Counted from the stretch's first letter, positions 1 to 5,883 are shown. The stretch is DNA of 6,318 bases from Nitrososphaerales archaeon TH5894 (GCA_014523485.1 JAATVK010000224.1:1-6318); one strand, 5' to 3'. Translations and numbers: made by a program. Notes: generated by a model not told the origin, from the letters alone.

Positions 1-786
1 GTTCAAATCCCCAAGGAATAAAAGCTATAATCCATTAGTTTTTTGTTGTAATTCAGATATTTTCATTATATGTTGTGCTATTTCATCATCGGTTTCTACT
101 GTTCCATACATCATTGTTGCGGACGACTTGATTCCAAGATCATGTGCCTCCTTCATAATGTTTAGCCATTGGTTACTTTTTATCTTAAGAGGACTTATTA
201 CTGATTTTACTCTATCATCCAGAATTTCTGCTCCTGCTCCTGGTAATGAATCCAATCCTGCATCTTTTAGTCTAGATATTACTTCCTTGATACTACTTCT
301 TTCGACTTTAGATATCATATCAATTTCAGAAGCAGAAAGACCATGAATGGCAATTGATGGATAAAATTTTTTTATTTCATTGAATATTTCTTCATAATAT
401 TCAATAGATAAATTTGGGTTATGTCCCCCTTGAAAAAGAATTTGAGTAATTCCAAACATTTCATTTGACAAGGCGATTCTCTTCATTATGTCTTTAATAT
501 TGTGTGTATAGGATTCTTCATGGCCCGGAGGTCGATAAAAAGCACAAAATTTACAGTAGGTTACACAAACATTAGTATAATTCAAAATAATATTATTTAT
601 AAAAGTGGTTGTATTACCAAAAAGAATTTTTCTAAGAGTACTGGCAATAAGGCCGATTGTATATAGATCGTCAGATTTTATTAATTCCTTACAATCATGA
701 AGATTAAGTCTATCTCCTTTTAATACATTATTTAAAATATATCCAATTTCCGATTTTGAAACAATATAATTTAAACTATTTTGCAA
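1..786 (-). CDS. mqnC: Cyclic dehypoxanthinyl futalosine synthase MqnC (radical SAM), frameshifted and cut by the window edge
   Basis: MqnC is a radical SAM enzyme of the futalosine pathway that turns dehypoxanthine futalosine into its cyclic form on the way to menaquinone. The sequence shows the cluster motif CxxxCxxC (C74, C78, C81, followed by AFYR), QGGHNP near residue 119, AGLDSLPGAGAEIL near 178 and SATMMYG near 220, all as in MqnC. The start is TTG at 784-786; no better upstream start is seen and the N-terminus aligns with the paralogue MqnE. The frame is intact for 253 codons and stops at TAG (25-27), well short of the usual length of about 360-380 residues. After codon GGA (31-33) the expected family sequence continues in another frame as IAFIPWGFE to the edge. 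Loss of one T from a TTT codon (plus strand 29-30) explains this. Either the read/assembly is wrong or the gene is broken. Family call is very secure; intactness is not. Confidence 0.93.
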
Positions 787-809
787 TTGAAAATTATAGT
801 TTGATTATT

Positions 810-818
810 CTATTTATT
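810..818 (-). promoter_or_regulatory. TATA-like box of mqnC
   Basis: AATAAATAG on the minus strand lies 24-32 bases upstream of the TTG start of mqnC. This is the spacing expected for a leaderless archaeal transcript. The region is AT-rich throughout, so chance matches are likely. Confidence 0.4.
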
Positions 819-853
819 CTTTACAAGAAAATGTATCCTCTGTAATATAGAAG

Positions 854-875
854 AATATATATCAATTAATAAATT
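854..875 (+). promoter_or_regulatory. TATA-like region of mqnE
   Basis: AATATATAT at 854-862 (31-39 bases before the TTG) and TTAATAAATT at 866-875 are both possible TATA boxes. The first would give a leader of a few bases, the second a leaderless message. I cannot choose between them. Confidence 0.35.
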
Positions 876-892
876 AATTTATTATAACTAAA

Positions 893-2005
893 TTGATTAC
901 TAATAGTATTAATAGTATTATATCACAACCTACACAAGCTATTGAAAAAATATTATCTGGAGAGGAATTAACGTATAATGATGGTTTACAATTATTTGAA
1001 GAAAATCTATTCATATTAGGTTCTGTTGCTGATCAAATTAGAAGAAAATCAAAAGGAAATACTGTGACTTTTGTTTCATCATACTATTTAAATTATACTA
1101 ATGTTTGTGCCGCAAGTTGTTCTTTATGTGCTTTTTATAGGAAAGGACATGAAGATGATGCTTATACATTAACTAATGAACAGATTGTTGAAAGAGCTAG
1201 AATAGCTATAGAACAGATGGGTGCTTCAGAATTACACATAGTTGGAGGATTTCATCCAAAACTTGGTTTGGAATATTACGAAAACATGATAAAGAATATA
1301 AAAAAAGAATTTCCGTTTGTAAAAATTAAAGCTCTAACTCCTGCTGAAATATTTTTCATATCTAAATTAACCAAAAACTCAGTTAAAGAGATTTTATTAA
1401 GATTAAAAGATTCTGGTTTGGATGCTCTTCCCGGCGGAGGAGCAGAAATTTTTAGCTCAGATATAAGAAATATTATTGTAAGAGGAAAATGCTCAGGAGA
1501 AGAATGGCTTGATACAGCTAAACAAGCTCATGAAATTGGTTTAAAAACTAATTCGACTATGCTTTTTGGACATATTGAGAAGCCAGAACATATAATCGAT
1601 CATATTATAAAAATTAGAGATCTCAATAAAAAAACTCATGGTTTCAATACTTTTATACCACTTAAGTTTAGTCTAGAAAATACTGAACTAGAGAAGAAAA
1701 AATTGATTGTTAGAGAAAGTCCCTCTACTTATGACTTAAGAATAATAGCTATTGCTAGATTGTTATTAAAAGATGTTTTAGATAACATATCAGTTTATTG
1801 GGTTTCTCTAGGTAAAAAAATAGCACAAGTAGCACTTACATATGGAGGTAATGATTTAGTTGGTACAGCTTTTTCAGAAGAAATATTTCGTGCTGCGGGA
1901 AAAACTAGTGGTATATCCATACAAGAACTTGTAAATTTGATCAAAGAAATAAAAAGAAAACCTGCTCAACGAGATACATTTTTTAAAGTAATAGAAAAAT
2001 ACTAA
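893..2005 (+). CDS. mqnE: Aminofutalosine synthase MqnE (radical SAM)
   Basis: MqnE is a radical SAM enzyme that joins the MqnA product, 3-[(1-carboxyvinyl)oxy]benzoate, to an adenosyl group to give aminofutalosine, an early step of menaquinone synthesis by the futalosine route. The 370-residue product is of normal length. It shows CxxxCxxC at C72, C76 and C79 (followed by AFYR), HIVGGFHPKL near 114, SGLDALPGGGAEIF near 173, TMLFGHIE near 222, FNTFIPLKF near 252, and the C-terminal signatures YWVSLGKKIAQVAL near 303 and PAQRDTFF near 357. IVGGFHP and the YW...GKK..QVAL block separate MqnE from MqnC. The start is TTG at 893-895: an in-frame TAA at 875-877 blocks extension and no early ATG exists. 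It is divergent from mqnC across 106 bp and convergent with mqnD. No clear Shine-Dalgarno site precedes it, so the message may be leaderless or have a very short leader. Confidence 0.95.
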   Translation: MITNSINSIISQPTQAIEKILSGEELTYNDGLQLFEENLFILGSVADQIRRKSKGNTVTFVSSYYLNYTNVCAASCSLCAFYRKGHEDDAYTLTNEQIVERARIAIEQMGASELHIVGGFHPKLGLEYYENMIKNIKKEFPFVKIKALTPAEIFFISKLTKNSVKEILLRLKDSGLDALPGGGAEIFSSDIRNIIVRGKCSGEEWLDTAKQAHEIGLKTNSTMLFGHIEKPEHIIDHIIKIRDLNKKTHGFNTFIPLKFSLENTELEKKKLIVRESPSTYDLRIIAIARLLLKDVLDNISVYWVSLGKKIAQVALTYGGNDLVGTAFSEEIFRAAGKTSGISIQELVNLIKEIKRKPAQRDTFFKVIEKY

Positions 2006-2063
2006 TAGTTATACAAGTCAATAATATCCAAAAATTATAAAATCTACAATAAACTATTATTAC

Positions 2064-2069
2064 TTTTTT
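2064..2069 (+). terminator. Possible T-run terminator of mqnE
   Basis: Six T residues lie about 60 bases after the mqnE stop, in the 145-bp gap before the convergent mqnD stop. Archaeal terminators are often plain T-runs without a hairpin. The gap holds no other clear signal; an A-run at 2030-2034 could serve mqnD on the other strand, but is weaker. Confidence 0.35.
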
Positions 2070-2150
2070 ATCATATATTCGGCTCTAATAAGTTAAGGAA
2101 CTTAATTAAATAAGGGTGTTATTTTAATCTGATTTTATAAAGTTCTATAA

Positions 2151-2978
2151 CTAGGCAAAATAGATTTGAAATGGAGATATAATCTTTTTTTCAGATGCCA
2201 ATTGAAAGATTCGTTCAATAGATGTTTTTCCCCTTTCACCCATATCAACAGTGATTTCATTCACATACATTTTAATAAATTTAGATATCATATCTTTTGA
2301 TTGACCTCTTCCATATTTCATTGCATATTCTAATGCTTCTTCTATATTATTTAGACCATAAATTATCGAATTTTTAAACACATAGTCAAAACGTCTAATC
2401 TGTTCTAGTGTTAATGTTTTATTATTTGCAACATTTATACCCAATGGTACAGGCAAACCGTTAGTAAGTTTATTCCACCAAGATCCTAAATCTATAATTT
2501 TATGTAGATTTAATGACTTGTATGTAAGTTGAATTTCATGTATTACTAAACCCGCATCGACTTGATTGTCTATTATTGCTTGAGGTATAATATGAAAAGG
2601 TAATTCTTTTTCTTTAAAATTACCTAACAAAAGAGATAATAATAAATACGCTGAAGTCATCTTTCCAGGTATAGCTATTATTTTTTTATTTAAATCATCT
2701 TTTAAAAACATCTCTTTTGCTAAAATAACTGGACCGTAATTTAGTCCAAAACTTCCTCCACTTCGAAGAATTATGTAATCCTTAAGAAAAGCATAGGCAT
2801 AAACGGATATAGCTGTTATGTCTAACTCATTATTTAATGCACGTTTATTAAGCTTTTCAATATCTTCAATTACATGAGTAATATGAAATTCATTAGACTC
2901 TACATTTCCACTTGCTAATCCATAAAACATAAAAGCATCATCTGCATCTGGAGTATGTCCTAAAGTTATATCAATCAT
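2151..2978 (-). CDS. mqnD: 1,4-dihydroxy-6-naphthoate synthase MqnD
   Basis: MqnD acts after MqnC and cleaves cyclic dehypoxanthine futalosine to 1,4-dihydroxy-6-naphthoate, the ring precursor of menaquinone. The 275-residue protein has the periplasmic-binding-protein-like fold expected of this family and normal length. Visible marks are HTPDADDAFMFYGL at residues 8-21, DITAISVYAYAFL at 53-65, RSGGSFGLNYGPVILA at 72-87, and AGLVIHEIQLTY at 142-153. The family's proposed catalytic histidine corresponds to H147 there. DLGSWWNKLTNGLPVPLG follows at 163-180. The related chorismate dehydratase MqnA shares the fold, but the VIHE.(Q/R).TY and LG.WW....GLP.PLG blocks fit MqnD better. Start is ATG at 2976-2978. 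It is on the strand opposite mqnE, tail to tail with a 145-bp gap, and divergent from the 98-residue membrane protein gene. Confidence 0.92.
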   Translation of the reverse strand: MIDITLGHTPDADDAFMFYGLASGNVESNEFHITHVIEDIEKLNKRALNNELDITAISVYAYAFLKDYIILRSGGSFGLNYGPVILAKEMFLKDDLNKKIIAIPGKMTSAYLLLSLLLGNFKEKELPFHIIPQAIIDNQVDAGLVIHEIQLTYKSLNLHKIIDLGSWWNKLTNGLPVPLGINVANNKTLTLEQIRRFDYVFKNSIIYGLNNIEEALEYAMKYGRGQSKDMISKFIKMYVNEITVDMGERGKTSIERIFQLASEKKIISPFQIYFA

Positions 2979-3012
2979 TGAGAGTTATTTAGATACAAAC
3001 GAATCTTATCGT

Positions 3013-3020
3013 TATATTAA
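3013..3020 (-). promoter_or_regulatory. TATA-like box of mqnD
   Basis: TTAATATA on the minus strand lies 35-42 bases before the mqnD ATG, predicting a leader of roughly 10 bases. It is in the 131-bp region shared with the divergent small membrane protein gene. Confidence 0.35.
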
Positions 3021-3079
3021 TTAACTGTTTGGTGGGCTATTAAATCAAAAAAATTTTAATAATTAAAAGTAAATCAAGA

Positions 3080-3090
3080 TTTATTTATAT
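3080..3090 (+). promoter_or_regulatory. TATA-like box of the 98-residue membrane protein gene
   Basis: TTTATTTATAT lies 20-30 bases before the TTG at 3110, fitting a leaderless archaeal message and supporting the TTG start. Confidence 0.45.
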
Positions 3091-3109
3091 GAAATATATA
3101 ATATAGTTA

Positions 3110-3406
3110 TTGAATAATAAAAATTTTATTTTACAACAATTGAAATGGATATCAATATATTTTGCAATTAGTATTGTAATTTCTTTTATAATTCCATTTC
3201 CCTATTCAATAATTGTAATAATTCCAATAGTTTTATTTTTAAGCTTTTACATAAGAAGAAGAGAAATGAGAAAATTTGGAGGAGGAGTAGAGAATTTTTC
3301 CATGTTTAATTCTAACAAGATTAACTATTATTGTATGGTATGTGGAACTAAGCATGATAATTTAATGTGTCCAAAATGTGGTTCGAAAATGAAAAGAATA
3401 GGATAA
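3110..3406 (+). CDS. Small membrane protein with C-terminal zinc ribbon, function unknown
   Basis: I do not recognise a named family. The 98-residue product has two hydrophobic stretches, about residues 12-29 and 32-48, separated by a short PFPY turn, so it probably forms a membrane hairpin. A basic segment RRREMRK (49-55) follows and would be cytoplasmic by the positive-inside rule. The C-terminus carries CMVC (C75, C78) and CPKC (C87, C90), a small zinc-ribbon knuckle pair, ending in a basic KMKR tail. The start is TTG at 3110-3112. No ATG lies before the membrane segments, and a TATA-like stretch ending about 20 bases upstream supports it. Its role could be in membrane-tethered regulation or protein-protein contact, but that is speculation. 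It is divergent from mqnD and followed by a 129-bp gap. Confidence 0.75.
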   Translation: MNNKNFILQQLKWISIYFAISIVISFIIPFPYSIIVIIPIVLFLSFYIRRREMRKFGGGVENFSMFNSNKINYYCMVCGTKHDNLMCPKCGSKMKRIG

Positions 3407-3465
3407 TAATATACAAACAATCTAATGATAGTTTCATATAGAAATTACTTCTATCAAATATACCA

Positions 3466-3485
3466 GTATTATTATCTAGTAATAC
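3466..3485. other. Short inverted repeat upstream of the acidic protein gene
   Basis: GTATTA (3466-3471) pairs with TAATAC (3480-3485) around an 8-base spacer, 51-70 bases before the TTG start and upstream of the TATA-like box. It could be an operator-like site. A second hairpin, ATAGAA/TTCTAT (3438-3454), lies just before it, about 30 bases after the previous gene. Confidence 0.25.
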
Positions 3486-3500
3486 GTTACTTAAAGCTAA

Positions 3501-3513
3501 TATAATTTAAAAT
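3501..3513 (+). promoter_or_regulatory. TATA-like box of the acidic repeat protein gene
   Basis: TATAATTTAAAAT lies 23-35 bases before the TTG at 3536, again consistent with a leaderless or nearly leaderless transcript. Confidence 0.45.
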
Positions 3514-3535
3514 AATATGAGTAATAGCACTATAA

Positions 3536-3958
3536 TTGTTTAGAAAAGAAATTTATCTTCCATTTTTACTAAGTATTTTACTACTTTTAAGTATTGATAT
3601 TTCTTCACATAATTATAATCTCCTAGGACAGGAGGATGATAATAGAGATAGTAATGATGATAATGTAAGGGAAGATAAGGAAGAGGATGATAATAGAGAT
3701 AGTAATGATGATAATGTAAGGGAAGATAAGGAAGAGGATGATAATAGAGATAGTAATGATGATAATGTAAGGGAAGATAAGGAAGAAGAGGAAGAGGATT
3801 TTGAGGATGCTTCTCTAAATGAATTGTTTGACGATAACAATAATGATGATGATAATAACATAAGGGAAGATAAGGAAGAAGAGGAAGAGAAGGATGATAA
3901 GGAAGAGGAAGACGAAGTGCCATTTATACTTCCTTTTAAGGCAGTACCCTTTCCATAA
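3536..3958 (+). CDS. Exported acidic repeat protein, function unknown
   Basis: The 140-residue product starts with a basic MFRK and a hydrophobic stretch (about residues 7-20, LPFLLSILLLLSI), a likely signal peptide or membrane anchor. Nearly everything after residue 32 is low-complexity acidic sequence: three identical 17-residue units (EDDNRDSNDDNVREDKE, residues 33-83), an acidic spacer with one short ordinary stretch (ASLNELF), a decayed partial repeat (about 102-117), and a short hydrophobic tail, EVPFILPFKAVPFP. The start is TTG at 3536-3538, with a TATA-like box 23-35 bases upstream. Such proteins could bind calcium or other cations at the cell surface, but nothing here proves a function. 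The plus strand is rich in purines and has few stop codons on either strand, so the reading frame deserves caution. The signal-like N-terminus and the in-frame repeat favour a real gene. Confidence 0.65.
   Translation: MFRKEIYLPFLLSILLLLSIDISSHNYNLLGQEDDNRDSNDDNVREDKEEDDNRDSNDDNVREDKEEDDNRDSNDDNVREDKEEEEEDFEDASLNELFDDNNNDDDNNIREDKEEEEEKDDKEEEDEVPFILPFKAVPFP
3632..3784 (+). repeat. Three tandem copies of a 51-bp unit
   Basis: Three adjacent copies (3632-3682, 3683-3733, 3734-3784) are identical base for base as I read them. Each encodes 17 residues inside the acidic exported protein. Fifty-one is a multiple of three, so gain or loss of a unit keeps the frame. Identity at silent sites points to recent duplication or ongoing homogenisation. 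Confidence 0.93.
3861..3889 (+). repeat. 29-nt direct repeat of 3768-3796 (degenerate fourth copy)
   Basis: The 29 bases at 3861-3889 match 3768-3796 exactly, the tail of repeat copy 3 plus the following GAA/GAG run. In protein both read REDKEEEEE. This looks like an older, partly eroded copy of the 51-bp unit. Confidence 0.8.
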
Positions 3959-3959
3959 A

Positions 3960-3994
3960 TTGTCAAATTAAAAATAGCTATTATAAGATGACAA
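3960..3994. other. Nested inverted repeat just after the acidic protein gene
   Basis: TTGTCA (3960-3965) is complementary to TGACAA (3989-3994), and a perfect 10-bp palindrome AATAGCTATT (3973-3982) lies inside. It begins two bases after the stop, so it could be a 3' end structure or a binding site. The sequence is AT-rich and the pairing may be chance. Confidence 0.3.
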
Positions 3995-4025
3995 AGAAGT
4001 TATGTATTAAAATTACTTTGTAAAG

Positions 4026-4033
4026 TTTAATAT
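4026..4033 (+). promoter_or_regulatory. TATA-like box (box A) of the tRNA-Leu gene
   Basis: TTTAATAT lies 26-33 bases before the first base of the mature tRNA, the normal archaeal box A distance. Confidence 0.5.
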
Positions 4034-4084
4034 CAGGGTTATCAGACTTGCTTAATGGGCGGGGGTCGTAGAGCCCGGCCAAAT

Positions 4085-4100
4085 AACAAACAATTTGGAG
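4085..4100 (+). other. Second tRNA-Leu intron, in the D arm (between positions 23 and 24)
   Basis: A central helix CCAA (4079-4082) pairs with TTGG (4095-4098), flanked by 5' bulge ATA (4083-4085) and 3' bulge AGA (4099-4101). Cutting after the second base of each bulge removes 16 nt. The joined exons then give 23-25 = TAC, which pairs fully with 10-12 = GTA, and the tRNA reaches 85 nt. The outer helix is weak (CCCG 4074-4077 with CGGG 4104-4107, with unpaired bases between), so the motif is relaxed. Position numbering is my own alignment. Confidence 0.75.
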
Positions 4101-4114
4101 ACGCGGGACTTAAG

Positions 4115-4130
4115 ATCTAAAAAATGGGTG
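4115..4130 (+). other. tRNA-Leu intron at the canonical 37/38 position
   Basis: Sixteen bases interrupt the anticodon loop after G37. A BHB can be drawn: central helix CTTA (4109-4112) with TGGG (4125-4128), using two G-U pairs; 5' bulge AGA (4113-4115); and 3' bulge TGA (4129-4131). Cutting after the second base of each bulge gives exactly this intron and leaves the loop CTTAAGA. The intron loop is too short for an inner helix, so this is a relaxed form. Confidence 0.85.
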
Positions 4131-4186
4131 ATCCCGTCCTTTAGAGGTTCGTGGGTTCAAATCCCACCCCCCGCATGTTATATAAA

Positions 4187-4813
4187 TTAATCTTTTCTAA
4201 ATCCTACAATATCTTTGATAAATAATTCATGTAATCTTCTATCTGATGAAAGTTCCGGATGAAATGATGTTCCAATAATATTATTTTGTTTTACGGCAAC
4301 AATTTTATCATTGAGTTTAGTTAGGATAGTTACACTCTCTCCTACATTATTTACTATAGGCGATCTTATGAAAATTCCTCTAAAAGGTTCCTTACCTAAA
4401 ACTGGAATTTCAAGATCTGCTTCAAAGGATTCATGTTGTCTTCCGAATGCATTTCGTTCAATTACAACATCTAACATTCCAAATAATTTTTGTTTTGTCT
4501 CTCCAACAACTTTATCATATGTTCGTTTTGATAACATTATCAAACCTGCACACGTACCTAATACAGGCATACCTTCAGTGATTTTCTTCTCTATAGTTTG
4601 AAAGACTTTACCTTGAATAGAGAGCAAACTTCCAATTACAGTACTTTCACCACCTGGTAATATTAAACCATCTAAATCTGCTATGGATTCAGAATAGCGA
4701 ACTGACTCCACGGTTCCTCGTAAGTTTAGCTTCTTTAATGCCTCAGCTGTTGCTAATACATTTTCTTCTATATCTCCTTGAATTCCTAGTACTCCTACCT
4801 TAATATTGCTCAA
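4187..4813 (-). CDS. pdxT: Pyridoxal 5'-phosphate synthase glutaminase subunit PdxT
   Basis: PdxT is the class I glutaminase that frees ammonia from glutamine and channels it to PdxS for vitamin B6 (PLP) synthesis. The 208-residue protein begins with [13 protein letters not shown] (6-18) and has LPGGEST (52-58), the nucleophile C88 in GTCAGL, RNAFGRQ (120-126), FIRSPIV (148-154) and the catalytic H185/E187 in SFHPEL. All of these are family hallmarks, so the triad is complete. The start is TTG at 4811-4813, overlapping the pdxS stop as TTGA. No ATG in frame lies near, and the N-terminal motif starts at residue 5, so this start is firm. It is translated with pdxS from one message. Its end is 11 bp from the convergent tRNA-Leu gene. 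Confidence 0.97.
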   Translation of the reverse strand: MSNIKVGVLGIQGDIEENVLATAEALKKLNLRGTVESVRYSESIADLDGLILPGGESTVIGSLLSIQGKVFQTIEKKITEGMPVLGTCAGLIMLSKRTYDKVVGETKQKLFGMLDVVIERNAFGRQHESFEADLEIPVLGKEPFRGIFIRSPIVNNVGESVTILTKLNDKIVAVKQNNIIGTSFHPELSSDRRLHELFIKDIVGFRKD

Positions 4814-5781
4814 ATCATAGGGCCTCTTTCCTGCATACGTAATTCAAGACTTTTAGTATCTAGACCTAATAGCGACTTTTTCTCATCTACTAATTTTTGA
4901 GCTTCCATAACTATCGTAGGATCATCATAATATGTTGTAGCTAAGACTATTGATTTAGCTCTTTGTACTGGATCTTCAGCTTTAAAAATACCAGAGCCAA
5001 CGAAAACACCATCACATCCTAAATTCATAACTAATGCTGCATCAGCAGGTGTTGATATACCACCTGCCGCAAAATTTACTACTGGTAATCTAGCTAGTTT
5101 AGCAGTTTCCTTAATTAATGGATAAGAAATTTTAAGTTCTCGGGAGAATTTAATTAATTCTTGGTCGTCTTTATCAAAATAGAAAGATCTAAGTTTTCTG
5201 ATATCATTATTTACTTGTTTAATATGTCGTATAGCTTCTGCAATATTTCCAGTTCCTGGCTCACCTTTAGTTCTAATCATAGAACTTCCTTCTTCTATTC
5301 TTCGTAGTGCCTCGCCTAGATTCTTTGCACCATTTACAAAAGGAGTAGTATAGTCCCATTTCCATATATGATTCTCCTCATCTGCAGGTGTAAGGACTTC
5401 ACTCTCATCAATCATATCAACACCTATCACTTCCAGTATTTTTGCTTCTGATATATGCCCAATCCTACATTTAGCCATAAGTGGTATTGTAATTTCATTC
5501 ATTATTTCTTCAATAACTTTGATACTAGCAGTCCTAGCGACTCCTCCAGCCTTTCTAACATCATAAGGTAATTTATCTAAAACCATGACTGCGACAGCAC
5601 CAGCATCTTCTGCGATTTGTGCCTGTTCTACAGTAGTAACATCCATAATAACACCGTGTTTTTGCATATGAGCAAAACCTCGCTTTACTAATGTAGTTCC
5701 TTGAACTAATTGTTCATTATGTAAATTCTTAAATTTGATGCCGTTACGCTCTTCCTCTGTTGCTACAATAGAAATTGTCAT
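4810..5781 (-). CDS. pdxS: Pyridoxal 5'-phosphate synthase lyase subunit PdxS
   Basis: PdxS is the (beta/alpha)8-barrel subunit that builds pyridoxal 5'-phosphate from ribose 5-phosphate, glyceraldehyde 3-phosphate and PdxT-derived ammonia in the DXP-independent route; in characterised homologues it forms a dodecamer. The 323-residue protein is of full length. It shows VIMDV with D47, [10 protein letters not shown] (76-85), MAKCRIGHI with K104 (the lysine that binds ribose 5-phosphate), [10 protein letters not shown] with K172 (the second catalytic lysine), and the phosphate-binding [14 protein letters not shown] (237-250) and [12 protein letters not shown] (255-266). Start is ATG at 5779-5781, with the core beginning soon after. 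It leads the pdxS-pdxT operon; TATAATAG at -31 to -24 suggests a leaderless or short-leader transcript. Confidence 0.98.
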   Translation of the reverse strand: MTISIVATEEERNGIKFKNLHNEQLVQGTTLVKRGFAHMQKHGVIMDVTTVEQAQIAEDAGAVAVMVLDKLPYDVRKAGGVARTASIKVIEEIMNEITIPLMAKCRIGHISEAKILEVIGVDMIDESEVLTPADEENHIWKWDYTTPFVNGAKNLGEALRRIEEGSSMIRTKGEPGTGNIAEAIRHIKQVNNDIRKLRSFYFDKDDQELIKFSRELKISYPLIKETAKLARLPVVNFAAGGISTPADAALVMNLGCDGVFVGSGIFKAEDPVQRAKSIVLATTYYDDPTIVMEAQKLVDEKKSLLGLDTKSLELRMQERGPMI

Positions 5782-5804
5782 TATTTAAATTTATTAAAAA
5801 GCAT

Positions 5805-5812
5805 CTATTATA
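5805..5812 (-). promoter_or_regulatory. TATA-like box of the pdxS-pdxT operon
   Basis: TATAATAG on the minus strand lies 24-31 bases before the pdxS ATG. The sequence between is A/T-rich without a Shine-Dalgarno motif. Confidence 0.5.
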
Positions 5813-5883
5813 GGTTTAGTTTAGTATGACGTAATATGTAAAGTTAAACAGTAACCATATTGGACAAATAATTGGGTAAACAT

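Larger units (their letters stand above)
4059..4175 (+). tRNA. tRNA-Leu(UAA) with two introns
   Basis: The acceptor stem is GCGGGGG (4059-4065) with CCCCCGC (4168-4174) and discriminator A4175; CCA is not encoded. The T arm is GTGGG (4151-4155) TTCAAAT CCCAC (4163-4167). The anticodon stem is CGGGA (4104-4108) with TCCCG (4132-4136) and anticodon TAA at 4111-4113. A long variable arm (TCCTTTAGAGGTTC, 4137-4150) marks a class II tRNA, which with UAA means leucine. The gene is 117 nt, too long for a plain tRNA-Leu. Removing two 16-nt introns (4085-4100 and 4115-4130) gives 85 nt, the usual size, and restores a D stem GTA/TAC. A TATA-like TTTAATAT at 4026-4033 precedes it. Its 3' end lies only 11 bp from the end of convergent pdxT. 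Confidence 0.95.

Noticed and set aside
128..346. 72-codon plus-strand frame inside mqnC
   Set aside because: Lies wholly antisense to a strongly conserved part of mqnC; shadow frame without a recognisable product.
2151..2978. Chorismate dehydratase MqnA as an alternative call
   Set aside because: The VIHE...TY histidine motif and the LGSWW....GLPVPLG block fit MqnD; MqnA lacks this combination as far as I know the families.
3517..3543. Eight-codon leader peptide ATG...TAG before the acidic protein gene
   Set aside because: Overlaps the predicted TTG start, lacks a ribosome site and any regulatory codon pattern; likely chance.
3632..3784. CRISPR array
   Set aside because: The 51-bp units are directly adjacent with no spacers and encode in-frame protein repeats.
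3540..3966. Two long minus-strand frames opposite the acidic repeat gene
   Set aside because: They read as poly-Ser/Leu or His/Tyr/Leu low-complexity sequence. They are open only because the GAN/AAN-rich repeats give few stops on the other strand; no start context or family likeness.
4084..4099. D-arm intron placed one base to the left (TAACAA...TTTGGA)
   Set aside because: It also gives 85 nt, but leaves an A12-G23 mismatch; the 4085-4100 placement restores a full D stem and matches the bulge cutting rule.
4311..4601. 96-codon plus-strand frame inside pdxT
   Set aside because: Antisense to the conserved PdxT core including the catalytic cysteine region; shadow frame.
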